Assembly: GCA_009829735.1 (NCBI GenBank)
Contig: CM020618.1
Location: 22,987,346 to 23,051,345 of the forward strand
DNA length: 64,000 nt
Direction of reading: 5' to 3'
Origin: Pyropia yezoensis
Lineage: Eukaryota; Rhodophyta; Bangiophyceae; Bangiales; Bangiaceae
The position numbers and the translations under genes are program-made. Below are positions 21,501 to 30,636 of the stretch, piece by piece. Position 1 is the first letter of the stretch, and every line of letters starts with the position of its first letter. Below the pieces are notes generated by a model. It was not told the DNA's origin, did no database searches, and saw only the letters and a program-made list of their open reading frames with translations.

Positions 21501-22746
21501 TTGCCCCAATGGTCCCCAAGGCCCCGCCTGTCCACATAACGTCATGCTTTCTTAGCATCCGTCGTACCCCTTCGGCTACCGAAGGGGGAAGGTGGTCGAG
21601 GTCAGCCTCGGCCAGTGCCTTCAAGGCCTCTTGGTCCTTTGGCGGCAGGTCCGCCGGAGCCGCCGATGGGTTAGGCTTCCCGTCATCGGGTTGCTGTCGC
21701 TCGGTGGTCTCGGCGACCGCCAGTACTTCAAGTGGTTCCACTTGACCTTCCTTATCAGGGGTAAGGATATCTCCTTCGTAGAGTTCGGCAATCCCGAGGA
21801 TAGTTCCCTTCGGGAGGGTGACTGCCTTACGGCGGTAGTTCGCCATCACTAGGAGGGACGACCCTCCTGCTGGGAGGTCTATGAGACCGTTGGCCATGGT
21901 CAACCCATGGCGCTTGTACGTCCGTAGGTTGGACTGGACTCTGCAGATGCCTGCGAGGTCGCAGTTAACCGGGAGGACTGTCTCTGACAACGGCTCAAAG
22001 CGAGTTCGCTTGGCCAACCGAAGTGTCTTCGGCTCGACGCTTGCGTACACCTCAGCCACGTTAACGTGGCTTCCTTGTAGCGTCAGGTCCCTGACGATAG
22101 CCGTGTGTCCTCGCTTCGTCCCGTCGGCTTCTTGAAGCTCGACGGTCCTCCGGCCTGGCCGGATTGCATCAACGTGAACGTTGATGAAGGTGCACCCCAG
22201 TATGCAGGGCACCGATAGCGTTTCACATACCAGGAAGTCAACTTCCGTGGTGAGATCCCCGATGGTAACCTGCAGCGACATCGCTGCGGTCGTACGAATG
22301 AGTCGACCATTCGCGTCCTTGATGGTGGGTCCCCGAGTCACTCTGACTCGTGGAAGCCACTTGTCCGGGAGGGTATCCTTCCGGATAAGGTTGGGTCCAG
22401 CCCCTGTGTCCAGTACAGGGTAGTACGATCGTGTCGACTGGGGGTCAACCCCCAGTGTGGCTGATACCTTGAAGTTCTCCAAGGTAAACAACACATGTCC
22501 TACACCGATATCCGGTGTAGCTCGGGCATCCTGAACAGGGCCCTTGTCTGGTTCAACGTGAAGGGGCTTCCCGTCCTCTCCTCCCAACCTCGGAGGTTGG
22601 TCATCAATCCCCTGACGCCGTGTCGTCGGGGCCGGAAGGTGTACCCGGGGGTTGATGCGGCGTCGGCTCAACCGCGCTCTCCGTGGGGCTTTCCCCGCGG
22701 TACTCCGGGGTGGCTTGCTTGGGTGACCCCAGCGCCCCCCGGTCAT
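18580..22746 (-). CDS. pol: Pol polyprotein of element B
   Basis: A 1388-residue frame from ATG at 22746. Protease with VLDTGAGPNLI near residue 115; RT with YLDDV near 578; RNase H with IDVDACDTQVG; integrase with HHCC zinc region (HPGGSRMFAAMRRFFYW and CHPCARNR), DILGPLPVTEEGN, LLSDNGAN and NGQVERFN for the DDE triad; a C-terminal chromodomain-like end with KVMWVGYDSPTWEQ. It is the same lineage type as pol of A but clearly diverged. An 8-base spacer separates it from gag. The frame looks whole. Confidence 0.95.
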   Translation of the reverse strand: MTGGRWGHPSKPPRSTAGKAPRRARLSRRRINPRVHLPAPTTRRQGIDDQPPRLGGEDGKPLHVEPDKGPVQDARATPDIGVGHVLFTLENFKVSATLGVDPQSTRSYYPVLDTGAGPNLIRKDTLPDKWLPRVRVTRGPTIKDANGRLIRTTAAMSLQVTIGDLTTEVDFLVCETLSVPCILGCTFINVHVDAIRPGRRTVELQEADGTKRGHTAIVRDLTLQGSHVNVAEVYASVEPKTLRLAKRTRFEPLSETVLPVNCDLAGICRVQSNLRTYKRHGLTMANGLIDLPAGGSSLLVMANYRRKAVTLPKGTILGIAELYEGDILTPDKEGQVEPLEVLAVAETTERQQPDDGKPNPSAAPADLPPKDQEALKALAEADLDHLPPSVAEGVRRMLRKHDVMWTGGALGTIGATQHRIDLVPGARPARSQPHRAGPMQREIVDGEVKRMSEAKVIRPSMSEWGAPVVIVPKKDQTPRFCIDYRRLNLVTKKDSYPLPRMDECIDSLGEATVFTTIDCNAGYWQIPVADEDIPKTAFVCHSGVYEFLRMPFGLSNAPATFQRAIDIILSGVKWRNCLVYLDDVIVFSRNMDDHVQHVDEVLTLLRNAGVTLRLKKCAFFQQTVEYLGHQITPGKLGVLEANTRALRDARFPNTQTQLKSFLGMCNVYRRFVKDFARIAKPLTVLTSSTLPKVLQPPSPSEEEAFESLKRALLAPPVLALPHRRGTFVIDVDACDTQVGCTLLQGETLIGTDNVIPDLRPVGYFSRTLNPAERNYSATERECLGVIWAVQLLRPYLEGSRFIVRSDHEPLRWLLNLGDKDSDSHGRLARWRLKMAEHDYRTVYKAGSTHHLGDALSRLDTPSGDTRPVDEDIPVVPVCMVGNATQGMVDHTMAHLACPLTLADFREAQANDDDCRRHRANLLAGTAGIFSENEDGLIYRRAPADGRHQVVVPVSLRQAVMEREHENPTAGHPGGSRMFAAMRRFFYWPAMAVDVVDHVRGCHPCARNRMSLHRQASAMKLFPPDGPNEQVAIDILGPLPVTEEGNRYILVMSDRFTKLSRAAAIPNDTAYTIMNAVVDHWISAYGVMKQLLSDNGANLTSAFCTKVLGMFGIEPRRASDYHPQSNGQVERFNRTIVKMLQCYVAEHTNTWDRLLSVLTLAYNARPHRSTNIAPLEWVMPLGVGNLTLPPGRCTRYDTPTGRPAERIHLAWLAKLSWMIPKLKGALDRTQLRYKKNFDARLRVRNATLVTGDWVYIRHQKFRGNKLMQPVKGPYQILHRDDHSVILHSDTEIQRISMNDVTPAPKPEQPQPVPAGLLHEALTTHRSDDPVGPDGIPYQVESVVGHTDPDIPGPWYVKVMWVGYDSPTWEQAANIPRQLLMPYMRRRRLL

Positions 22747-22754
22747 CCTTCCTC

Positions 22755-24938
22755 TTACTCGTTTCCCGCCCTTGGTAGGGTGCTGTCCGCCGGGACATCC
22801 GGCTGAGGAGGTGCCCCCTCGACGGCCAGTACTCCACCTGGAGCTGGCTGCCTACCCGGTGCGGGTCCGGGTGCTCGGGGGGGATACCCCCCGGTGGATG
22901 CCTTGCGTTGCGCCGCTGCCCGCCGAGACTCCTCGGGGATGAGTGGGCAGGAAGACACCCAGTGCTGGGGATCCCCACACAACATACATCCGGACGTGCC
23001 GGTCCCCCCTTGAGGTCGCATCGGGGTAGCCCCGTAGCTACGGTTGCCTCCCTCGGGCGCCCGAGTGCCTGCTCCCTGGTAGGCCTTGGGTCCTTGGGTC
23101 AACCGGAACATGGACTCCCCCAACCGGTTGGGTCGGCCCGCAATCTGCGGGGGTGCCTCCGTGCGCACCGCCCATGTTGGCAAGGGTTGGTGAGGGTTAC
23201 CCGTCACCGGGGAGTACCCCGTAGTCCGCACATACGGGACGCGCCGTCCCGTTCCTTCGTTGACCTGGAACTGGGTTCCAGCCGGGGCGATGTACGCTAC
23301 CGTACCATGTTCATCAATCACCGGCGTCGCCGGTAGCAACAGGTGGCCCTGTTGGTCGACTAGAGGGTCACCCTCACCAATAGGGGCATGTTCGGTCGCC
23401 ACCAGTACTGGTGCGGCCTTACGTTCCACCTTCTCTTGCCTCGGTACCGGGGTAAGACTGGGCTTGCCTCCCTCACCCTTGGGCTTCGGGGCCAAGGCAC
23501 ACTCCGGGTGTAGAACCCGGTAGGCGTCCCCTAGGGACTTGCACATATGCATCAGTCGACTGAAGTTCGTCCGTGCCGTGTTGGCGCCCCGTGCGGATAT
23601 CCGCACGTAGTCGGGTACTCCTGCGAACAGGATGGCCCGTAGCTCCCCTTCTCCGAGGAGCTTCCCCAGCTCGTAGTCGAGCTCTTGGATCCGGCGTCCA
23701 AACATCTCCTCATCCTCCCAGGACTGGGCGGTGGCAGTGCGAAGGGCCCGATAGTGGTCCTCGCACTTGTCCTCACTGAGGTAGCTGCTCAGCAGCTCCT
23801 TCAATATCCCACGGTAATCCATGGGGGTGGCCGCGACCCTCATTCCCGGCATCGGGGATGCCTGGCGAAGAATGCCTCGCACCCGTTCATCAACAAAGAA
23901 CGGGAGGATCTCCAGGGCCAGCCCCTCGTTAACGAGCGCCTTGTCTGCGGCTGCCTTGAAGCTGGTCAAGAAGCCGATGACTGCCAACGGGCGTCCGTTC
24001 GGCCCCCCGAACATAGGGACTCCCTTCATAAGGGTCTGCATAGAGCGGATCGCCCGATGCGACGTATTACGCATCGATTCCGATACGGTGGTAGAGCGGT
24101 CCTCCAAACGATAACGTTCCGGAGTAAGAACCGGCCGGAAGACCTCGTTGACGATCTCCGTGTCAGCGTCCTGGATATCCAGTCGCTTAGCCAGTTGATG
24201 AGCGAACTCATCGGACTCCATCCGCTTCAGTAGGCTCGCAGTTACCTGCGCGGTCATAGCTTCCACCACTGAAGATGGTACTTCAGGCGTCGGCACCTCG
24301 GGAACCCGAGTTGCCGGGCCTCCTTCGTCGTGGGGGTACTGCGAGAGGGTACCCCCTCCCCCCCTAACCGACTCTCCCCCGGCGTACGTATCTGCCGGGT
24401 CGTGTCCGCGGAGTCCGCTTCGGGTGCTCCGAGCGTATCGCTCCGTGTGACTCCGTTCCAACTCTGCCGACGAGTCGGACCCATACCCCATTGTGTCCGG
24501 GGGTTGTCCAGGAGTAGCAACACCGGGGTTGACCCTGGTGGACTCCGAAAGTAGTCCGGCCGGTTCGAACCGTACCGGTGTGGGAGGAACACGACGGGGT
24601 CCCGTCGTGTGCCGTGTTGACATCAACACTGCCATTGCGTCCTCCGTCCGATCTTGACGGGCGTCGAGCCCGGAAAACCGGGCCTCGATGCGGGCCAATG
24701 ATGCCATCAGGGAATCCCCTGGTGAAGGAGGCGGCGGAGTGAGGTCGGTCGACGACAGTTGAGGCGGGCCCCCGCCTCCTGCCGTCCGAGCCGTGCCAAA
24801 CGTCGATCCGGCACAGGAAAGCATTGGCGTCTCAATGTTATCGATCGGGTTCCCGATCCCGGTTCCCGTAGTCACCTCCGGGGTCGGCGTCGACGCCGAT
24901 CCGTCATCTTGAACGTTCCCCGTCTCTTGGGTAGACAT
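22755..24938 (-). CDS. gag: Gag polyprotein of element B
   Basis: A 727-residue frame from ATG at 24938 (an in-frame GTG lies two codons before it). Disordered Ser/Thr/Pro-rich N-terminus, a helical gag domain (about residues 270-480), and one CCHC knuckle (CMLCGDPQHWVSSC near residue 650) followed by a Pro/Ala/Gly-rich tail. It sits immediately upstream of pol on the same strand. The frame looks whole. Confidence 0.93.
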   Translation of the reverse strand: MSTQETGNVQDDGSASTPTPEVTTGTGIGNPIDNIETPMLSCAGSTFGTARTAGGGGPPQLSSTDLTPPPPSPGDSLMASLARIEARFSGLDARQDRTEDAMAVLMSTRHTTGPRRVPPTPVRFEPAGLLSESTRVNPGVATPGQPPDTMGYGSDSSAELERSHTERYARSTRSGLRGHDPADTYAGGESVRGGGGTLSQYPHDEGGPATRVPEVPTPEVPSSVVEAMTAQVTASLLKRMESDEFAHQLAKRLDIQDADTEIVNEVFRPVLTPERYRLEDRSTTVSESMRNTSHRAIRSMQTLMKGVPMFGGPNGRPLAVIGFLTSFKAAADKALVNEGLALEILPFFVDERVRGILRQASPMPGMRVAATPMDYRGILKELLSSYLSEDKCEDHYRALRTATAQSWEDEEMFGRRIQELDYELGKLLGEGELRAILFAGVPDYVRISARGANTARTNFSRLMHMCKSLGDAYRVLHPECALAPKPKGEGGKPSLTPVPRQEKVERKAAPVLVATEHAPIGEGDPLVDQQGHLLLPATPVIDEHGTVAYIAPAGTQFQVNEGTGRRVPYVRTTGYSPVTGNPHQPLPTWAVRTEAPPQIAGRPNRLGESMFRLTQGPKAYQGAGTRAPEGGNRSYGATPMRPQGGTGTSGCMLCGDPQHWVSSCPLIPEESRRAAAQRKASTGGYPPRAPGPAPGRQPAPGGVLAVEGAPPQPDVPADSTLPRAGNE

Positions 24939-25142
24939 GGTCACAATCAGTCAACCGACGTATCAATCACCACGAACAAGAGAGCGAGGGGGTAGATTGG
25001 GGAGAGTACAGTAGATCACAGTCAAAGGTAAAAACTCAACACAATCGATCAGGTCGCAACACCACGAGTACAAGAAAAGGACCGGATCCCTATCCGTGTG
25101 CCAGGGCCGAAGACGGCGTCACCACAAGGGTGACGGAAACCC

Positions 25143-25161
25143 GTCCCCTGCTGCTCCACCA
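25143..25161 (-). promoter_or_regulatory. primer-binding site of element B
   Basis: On the minus strand reads TGGTGGAGCAGCAGGGGAC, one base after the LTR. The first 18 bases are identical to the site of element A. Confidence 0.88.
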
Positions 25162-25162
25162 A

Positions 25163-25525
25163 TGTAGCACAATAGGAATCCGTCGCACGTCCACTCTCAG
25201 GGAACACTCACCAAGGGGGATCGGCACCAACGTCACCGGGAGGCCAAGGTTGCTGTCCTTGAAGCGCAAGCCACGGGACCAAGATGGGAGCCCAAATGGG
25301 AGGGGTTTGTTGTTCTACCTTGGCCGGCGGTGGATTCGCCACCGGCCCCCTCGTTATAAACCCTCGGAGACACTACTAACTACCCTCCTCCCCAAGATGC
25401 AAGTCCCTCTGGTCATACGTAACTTATAGATACCGTGACCAGTACGAACTATCAAATTGAAAGTTAAGGGTTAGAAGTAGCCCCCCTGATATTAGGGTCA
25501 CAATACGGACAACCATATTGCTACA
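25163..25525 (-). repeat. 5' LTR of element B
   Basis: Same length as 11272-11634, with about 2 differences by eye. Followed on the minus strand by the primer-binding site. Confidence 0.95.
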
Positions 25526-26186
25526 AGGGGACCTCAACTTGAGGCCACCACTCGGGCTTCTTCGGATAGTACTGCTCCTTACTGGCAGCAGACTGTTGAG
25601 GAAACTCAAGTTGAGCCGAGGTCACCAAGTAGGGACCTCGCCGGAAGTCTTTCTCCATCCGCACATCAAAGTGATGAGTGTGCGGATCGGCCTCGTGGAG
25701 GTACGGTGGGCGAGTTGCCACAGCGTCCCACGTGAAGGTCGGCAAGTCGCCGGGACCCGGGATAGTTCCCCCGCGGTCCACCATGGCCTTGGCACGCTGA
25801 ACGTCCTCAACCTCCTCATCGTCCAGGAAGGCAAACTGGTCCGTCCTGAAGCCGGCAGGGAACCCGACCCTACGGGGATACTTCTCCCGTAGGCGGTCCC
25901 ATACCCGGCCCATCGCTGCGCCAAGTCGGCCACAGCGAAGAACAGTCAGCCCCTCCTCATAGAGAGGCCAAGCGGGGTAAAACCACCGCCCCAAGGCCTC
26001 ACGCGGGACAACTTGTCCCGCCTCCGAGGGAGACCCCGCCGTCAACCCAAAGCCGGGTGACGCGGGAGTCCCGTCTCCCGGAGCGATCGCGGAGCCCCCT
26101 CCGGAAGTCCCGGCGGGTGCTGCCCCGTAGGAGGTGTCCTCCATGCGCTCGTCAAAAGAGTCCGTCTCCACTCCCGGAGTCGCCAT
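25526..26186 (-). CDS. Antisense ORF of element A, 5' part
   Basis: Starts at ATG 26186 (frame open further upstream without an ATG) and reads toward element B, whose insertion interrupts it. The N-terminus is Ser/Thr/Pro/Gly-rich with an acidic start (VETDSFDERMEDTSY). A globular part then follows (EALGRWFYPAWPLYEEGL near 25990; RPPYLHEADPHTHH near 25690; FRRGPYLVTSAQLEF near 25630). The PPYL and RR motifs line up with the antisense ORF of element B. It lies between pol of A and the 3' LTR, transcribed against gag-pol if expressed. Confidence 0.75.
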
Positions 26187-26524
26187 GGCTCTCCCCAAGT
26201 TGGGGAGAGACGCTCTGGCTATCGCAGCACGAGACCCGCCTCGAGTTGAGGGGGACTCGGATCGTGGGTATACGGGTGGCCTCCCCAGCGTGGGGCGGCC
26301 CAGTGGAAGGTGAAGGGGAGGTGGTGGTGATGGTGAAGTGTGAACTGAGGAGAGCAAGCTGCCGAGTGGGCAAGCTTGAGGAGAGGGGCGGTCAACGTGA
26401 CCGCCTCCACATCCGTGTTACGTACTCGATGGGGGACAGCAAGTCGCGCCCTCAACGCCGAGACGTGCGTTTACGCACCCCCTCACAGGGCCGACCGGGT
26501 CGGTCGGAACTGAGGAGAGGGGAG

Positions 26525-26993
26525 TGTGGCAGTATTGACCCCCAGGTAGGGGGGCAACACGTGCCATGCAAGGGGCGGCAGGCCACTAGCCTGATCCGTT
26601 CCTCCCCCTGCATTTGGGTCCATATTCCCTAAGTTTGGGATAGTTAGCTTAGTAGTAAATCCAACTTGGATTTGAGGGTTTTCTGCATTTATCGTCTTGA
26701 ATTTTCGTGTGGCCCGGTGGGCAGGTGCTGGGGTGGGAGATTCTGAGTGGCGAGATTCTGAGTGGACCCTGGGGGGATAAGGGGAGGGATAGCGGGGCTT
26801 GGCCCTGCGTCCCCGTCCCGACCAAGAAACTGTTGGACCACACACCATCCTCTTGTTTGTCCGTGGGGGGTTTGCCCCACAACAGGGACAGAGTGTGTGC
26901 GACTTGCACTTCTTCCGGTTCCCCCGACACGGGAGGCAGCCCTAGCACACCGCCCCAACTTGGGTGCCGTGTGTGCTTGTGGTTTTTGCCACA
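26525..26993 (+). repeat. 3' LTR of element A
   Basis: 469 bases, preceded by a purine tract (gaggagaggggag) and followed by the target duplication GACGC. Confidence 0.95.
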
Positions 26994-26998
26994 GACGC

Positions 26999-28248
26999 CT
27001 GTGGCAACCCCCCCACCCCCTTGATATCAGTACGACAGAGGTGTGGGTGAGTAATCCTGGTTTAATGTACCTATTATGAATACCACGCGTTGAGGGAGGA
27101 AGAGGCTATGGCGAGGGAGGGCGAAGGCCATGTGCCGTGGCGTGACGGGGGGGGTTGGTACCGTAAAATATAGAGGCTCTAAGTGGGGTCCGAGAACCGA
27201 CTTTTCGACACAGGGTGAGCACTGGTGGACTCCATGAGATGAACTGTTTTCCATTATTTGCTGTCCTCAGCCTTCTCAGACAGCCGCGACGAGAGGTGCG
27301 AGGGTCCACGTGTGCATTCTTTGACGATTCATGTGTGCTTTAGACACAAACGCCGGATAGAAACTGACACAATGTCATCGAGCCAGTGAGGCGCCAGAAC
27401 TGCTTTGCCCCCGACAGAATTGAAGCAGCGGAGCCAACGAGCGGAGGCGGTGGCCGCTGAAACCCAGGCTGCACTGGAATCGCCGTTTTAACTGGTTGTG
27501 TGACTCCCGGGGGATCCCCCAGCCGCAGCGGCGGCGGATCTGTATGTTGACCATCGGTCCCGCCGAGGCCAGGCGGGCCTGAAGGTCCTGGAAGACCGTA
27601 GCCAGGCGGGCGCGGGGCAGACAGGACCTGGAGAAGGACTGTACCCAGGCGGGTCGGAAGAAGGTGGAGAATGACCGAGACCCGGCCGACGGAGATAGCA
27701 GTGAGGGTGCGGGCTGCTGTAAGAAGGTCGCCAGGTGAGTCTCAGCAAGACCGCGACGGCGAACTGTAAGGTTCAGATTGGGCGAATAGGAGACCGATTT
27801 ACCCCTCGTATCCTGGATGTCCGCGCCTCGGGCAAGGACGCGACCCTGGTAGCTAGCTATTACAGTCTTTCTCCATTGCTGTGACATCCTTTCTTGGACA
27901 CGGTGTCTAGTAACCAATGCAGGTCGACCGACCTCTACGGTGCGATCAACGCATGTGTCAGCCTTCGATCGTTGTCACCGACCAATCAGAGGGCGGAATC
28001 AAGTTACATTCCTTGGGCTTACGGTCGCCACAAAGGGTGCCCAACAATGGAGAAAGACCGTATCTCAATAGGCGGGGTTCACCGCCACTGGGGGCGGCCC
28101 ACCCTCTCTGAAATGACTGGGTGTAACTCCGACGACACCTTCGAGTTTTCGAGGCTGCAGATGTTTGAGACGAACGTTCCCCCTCACGTCGTCGTTTTTG
28201 GGGGATGCGTGCGCCGCCCTTGCATCCCCCTCCCGATCGCGTGCTGCG
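26999..28248. other. host intergenic stretch, no supported gene
   Basis: Less GC-rich than the surroundings. A minus-strand frame of 180 residues (27375-27917) has no recognisable domain and no start I trust. A CCAAT-type word (gaccaatcag) lies near 27980. I see no RNA gene. Confidence 0.5.
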
Positions 28249-28760
28249 GTCCCTCTCAGGCTTCGGTGCGCACGATCATCGTGAAGGCCGCATGATGCGC
28301 CCTTCACGGGGGCCGGCTGACTGCGGGCCGTTACGGATCCACGGGTCGAGGTGGAGGCTCGTGGGGGGGCGTATGACAGGGCGGGAGCCCGCGAGGGGGG
28401 TGGCCCGGCCGTGTCGCCAGACATGCGGGCGTGTGGGGTGGTGTTATCTGCCGACCGCCCCGGGGGATGGGCCCCCTCCTCTGATCTCGCCGCTCGCGCA
28501 CGGTGGTCCTTCTCAGGCTTTGGTTTGCACGACGCGCCCTTTATGGGGGCCGGCAGACGGCGGGCCGTTACGGACACACGGGTCGATGCAGGTGTGGTGG
28601 GGCGGGCGCCCGCGAGGGGGGTGGGCCGGCCGCGGCGTCAGACGTGGAGGCGTGTTGGGTGGTTGTCTCTGCCGAGCGCCCCGGGGGTTGGCGTTGCGCA
28701 CACGATGGTCCGCCGCCAACCGCCGCCGCCAGCGCGGAGGCCCAGCAGCCGCTGCCATCA
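28249..28760. repeat. two-copy degenerate direct repeat, period about 256
   Basis: The block beginning ggtccctctcagg at 28249 recurs as ggtccttctcagg at 28505. Both are followed by cgccctt-atgggggccgg, cgggccgttacgga and gcccgcgagggggg words in the same order. The open frames over it on both strands follow the repeat and are not convincing genes. Confidence 0.7.
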
Positions 28761-28898
28761 CCACCGCCGACGTGTCAAGCGCGAGATGCGCTGTCCTCCG
28801 CCGCGTGGAAGTGGGCCTTGAGGGCCATAGAGGGGGGCAGGGGGTAAAGGATGATTGCCCGTAGTCCCCACTGTGAAAGTTTGGCGACGGTCGGTGAT

Positions 28899-28973
28899 CC
28901 ACCGCCGCCGCCGCCACCGCCGCCGCCACCGCCGCCGCCGCCACCGCCGCCGCCACCGCCGCCGCCGCCGCCG
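28899..28973. repeat. (CCG/CCA)n microsatellite
   Basis: About 25 triplets of ccg with interspersed cca. It produces poly-Pro, poly-Arg/His or poly-Ala/Val frames depending on phase. Confidence 0.95.
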
Positions 28974-29205
28974 CAGCCTGTGCTGCCAGAGCTGGACGTG
29001 TACTGCCCTGGTGCCGCCGAGTCCCGCCCCCCCCCTTCCCGCGACTGCCGACTGCGGCCGGTGGGGCCACCACACGCGCCAGCTGCCGCGTAAAAGGCGG
29101 GGCAGGGCCCTCCAATGCCGGACAGGGTCGTCTCGCAGCTTCCACCCGCACGTCGCGGCGGCTACCGTCCTCCCCACGCCGTTGTCTGTCCGGAACGGTA
29201 CCATC

Positions 29206-29275
29206 CTCCCCTTCCCTCGCTTTCCTTTTCCCTCTTCTCCCTTCTGTTCTTTCTCTCCCCCTTCTTTCGTTGTCC
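29206..29275 (+). promoter_or_regulatory. pyrimidine-rich tract upstream of the LPMO-like gene
   Basis: About 70 bases almost entirely C and T (cttccctcgctttccttttccctcttc and similar) end some 190 bases before the start codon. A weak TATA-like taaaagg lies near 29092. Position and composition suit a promoter or 5' leader, but nothing here proves it. Confidence 0.35.
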
Positions 29276-29462
29276 TGGCCCGCCCTCCCCGACCATCCGC
29301 CACGACGAAGGCCGGCGGCGGAGCCCGCCTCCCGTTCGCCATCCCACCTGCAGAGGGGAAAAGCCAACGGGGGCCCATCTCCCCCCGGTACTATTCTCCC
29401 CACCCCCCTCAGCTGCACTAAGCAGACGACCACCCCTCCCGCGGGGACCTCGTGCATTGACC

Positions 29463-30636
29463 ATGGGCGATCAACGTGACGCGGGGCGGCTGCGCCGGCG
29501 GCGGGCGCGCACGTCCACTACCGCCGCTCCTGCTACTGCCATCGCAGCTGCCACGGCCGCGGCGGTGCTGGTGGTTGTGGTCACCGCCCTGGGCGGCTGG
29601 GGCGGCGGCGGCGGCGGTGGCAACGGCGGTGGCAGTGGCGGTGGCGGTGGCGGTGGCCTCGTCGAGGCGCACTCGTCGCTCATCTGGCCGGTCGAGGCCA
29701 CCTACGTCACCGCGTGCCAGGTGGGGGGGTGGAACCGCTTTGGCGCACTCAACTGCCCCGGGCCGTGCCCCCGGGGGCCCCTCCGCGACGATCTGTTCGT
29801 GCCCGTCTACCGGCGGGGTCAGGTTGTCGACATTAGCTACAGCCATGTAAGTGGTAGGCGAAGGCCTGCGCAAGGGTGAGAGGGGGGTTGGAAGGGGCTG
29901 GGAGATGGGGGGGGGGCGGGGGGAGTACGGCACAGCCCCCGCCGCGGGCGTCCACCGCGGGCATCCGCCGCGGGTATCGGCCGAGCAAGGTACTGACCAC
30001 AGTGTGGCGCGCACGCCAGCCAGGTCGCCCTCTTCCTTTGCCGCTCTGTCCGCTGCGGCCACCCCGCTTGCCTTCCAAATGCCCCCCCCACTCCCCGGTC
30101 TCCTACCCCGCCCACCCGCTGCTCACGATGGCCCCACCGCACAGAACAACCACGAGGGCGGCTTTATCCGCGTGACGCTCGTGCCCGGGGGGAAACTCTT
30201 CTCTGGCTTCCGCCACGCCCGGAACGCGTTCTACCACGCGTGCTGGGCGGCGGGCATCCGGCGGTGCCGCCCTGCCACCGTGCCGTGCGGCACCGACAAG
30301 GGCAAACCCCCGCGGGCGCACACGCAAAAGGTCACCATCCCGGCGGCCTTCCCCGACGGGGACTACGCGCTGGGGTGGGCGTGGTATGGTGGGTGGCCCC
30401 AGATGGGGGACTACTACTCGTGCTCGCGCGTGCGCGTGCGGGGGGTACAGGGCGTTGCGCCGGTGGCGCCGGTGAAGGCCGTGCTTGGCAAGGGGGGGAC
30501 GTGTGCCGCCACGGTGGGGCGGCTCAGCGTGTGCATCCGCGAGCCGTGCGCCCGGAAGCTGCTACGGCAGACACAGCTGGCCGGGTGGCCGGGGCGGCTT
30601 CCGAAGCAGGTGCGCCGTGATCGAAAGATGACCTGA
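29463..30636 (+). CDS. predicted LPMO-like (chitin-binding type 4/AA) secreted protein, two exons
   Basis: Exon 1 29463-29846, intron 29847-30144 (gtaagt...acag, phase 0), exon 2 30145-30636; 291 residues. An Arg-rich N-terminus and a hydrophobic segment (about residues 30-46) form a signal or anchor, followed by a Gly-only linker and VEA before His70 (HSSLIWP). A histidine at the first position after a signal-peptidase-like A is the hallmark of lytic polysaccharide monooxygenases, whose first His binds copper. The second brace His would be His131 in NNHEGGF. GDYYSCSRVRV near the end resembles the axial Tyr segment, and paired Cys are present. Substrate unknown. The long linker between membrane segment and His70 is odd; cleavage after VEA is inferred. 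Start chosen for its CCATGG context. Confidence 0.72.

Larger units (their letters stand above)
11272..25525 (-). mobile_element. Element B: Ty3/gypsy chromovirus LTR retrotransposon nested in A
   Basis: Two 363-base LTRs (11272-11634 and 25163-25525) with target duplication AGGGG (11267-11271, 25526-25530). On the minus strand the order is LTR, primer-binding site, gag, pol, antisense ORF region, polypurine tract (complement of tatccccccct next to 11634), LTR. The LTRs differ at about 2 of 363 positions by eye, so it is young. Gag and pol are open throughout. The antisense-ORF region is present twice around a 500-N gap, probably an assembly redundancy; without it the element would be about 10.8 kb. 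Confidence 0.95.
3358..26993 (+). mobile_element. Element A: Ty3/gypsy chromovirus LTR retrotransposon, split by element B
   Basis: Two LTRs of 469 bases (3358-3826 and 26525-26993) are flanked by the 5-base target duplication GACGC (3353-3357, 26994-26998). Order of parts: LTR, primer-binding site, gag, pol (protease, RT, RNase H, integrase, chromodomain-like end), an antisense ORF, polypurine tract (about 26512-26524), LTR. Element B (11272-25525) is inserted in the antisense ORF. Without B the element would be about 9.4 kb. The LTRs differ at about 3 of 469 positions by eye, so the insertion is recent. Apart from B's insertion it looks whole. Confidence 0.95.

Noticed and set aside
28513-29457. 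314-codon minus-strand frame across the CCG microsatellite
   Set aside because: Poly-Ala from the triplet repeat and antisense to the likely promoter of the LPMO-like gene.
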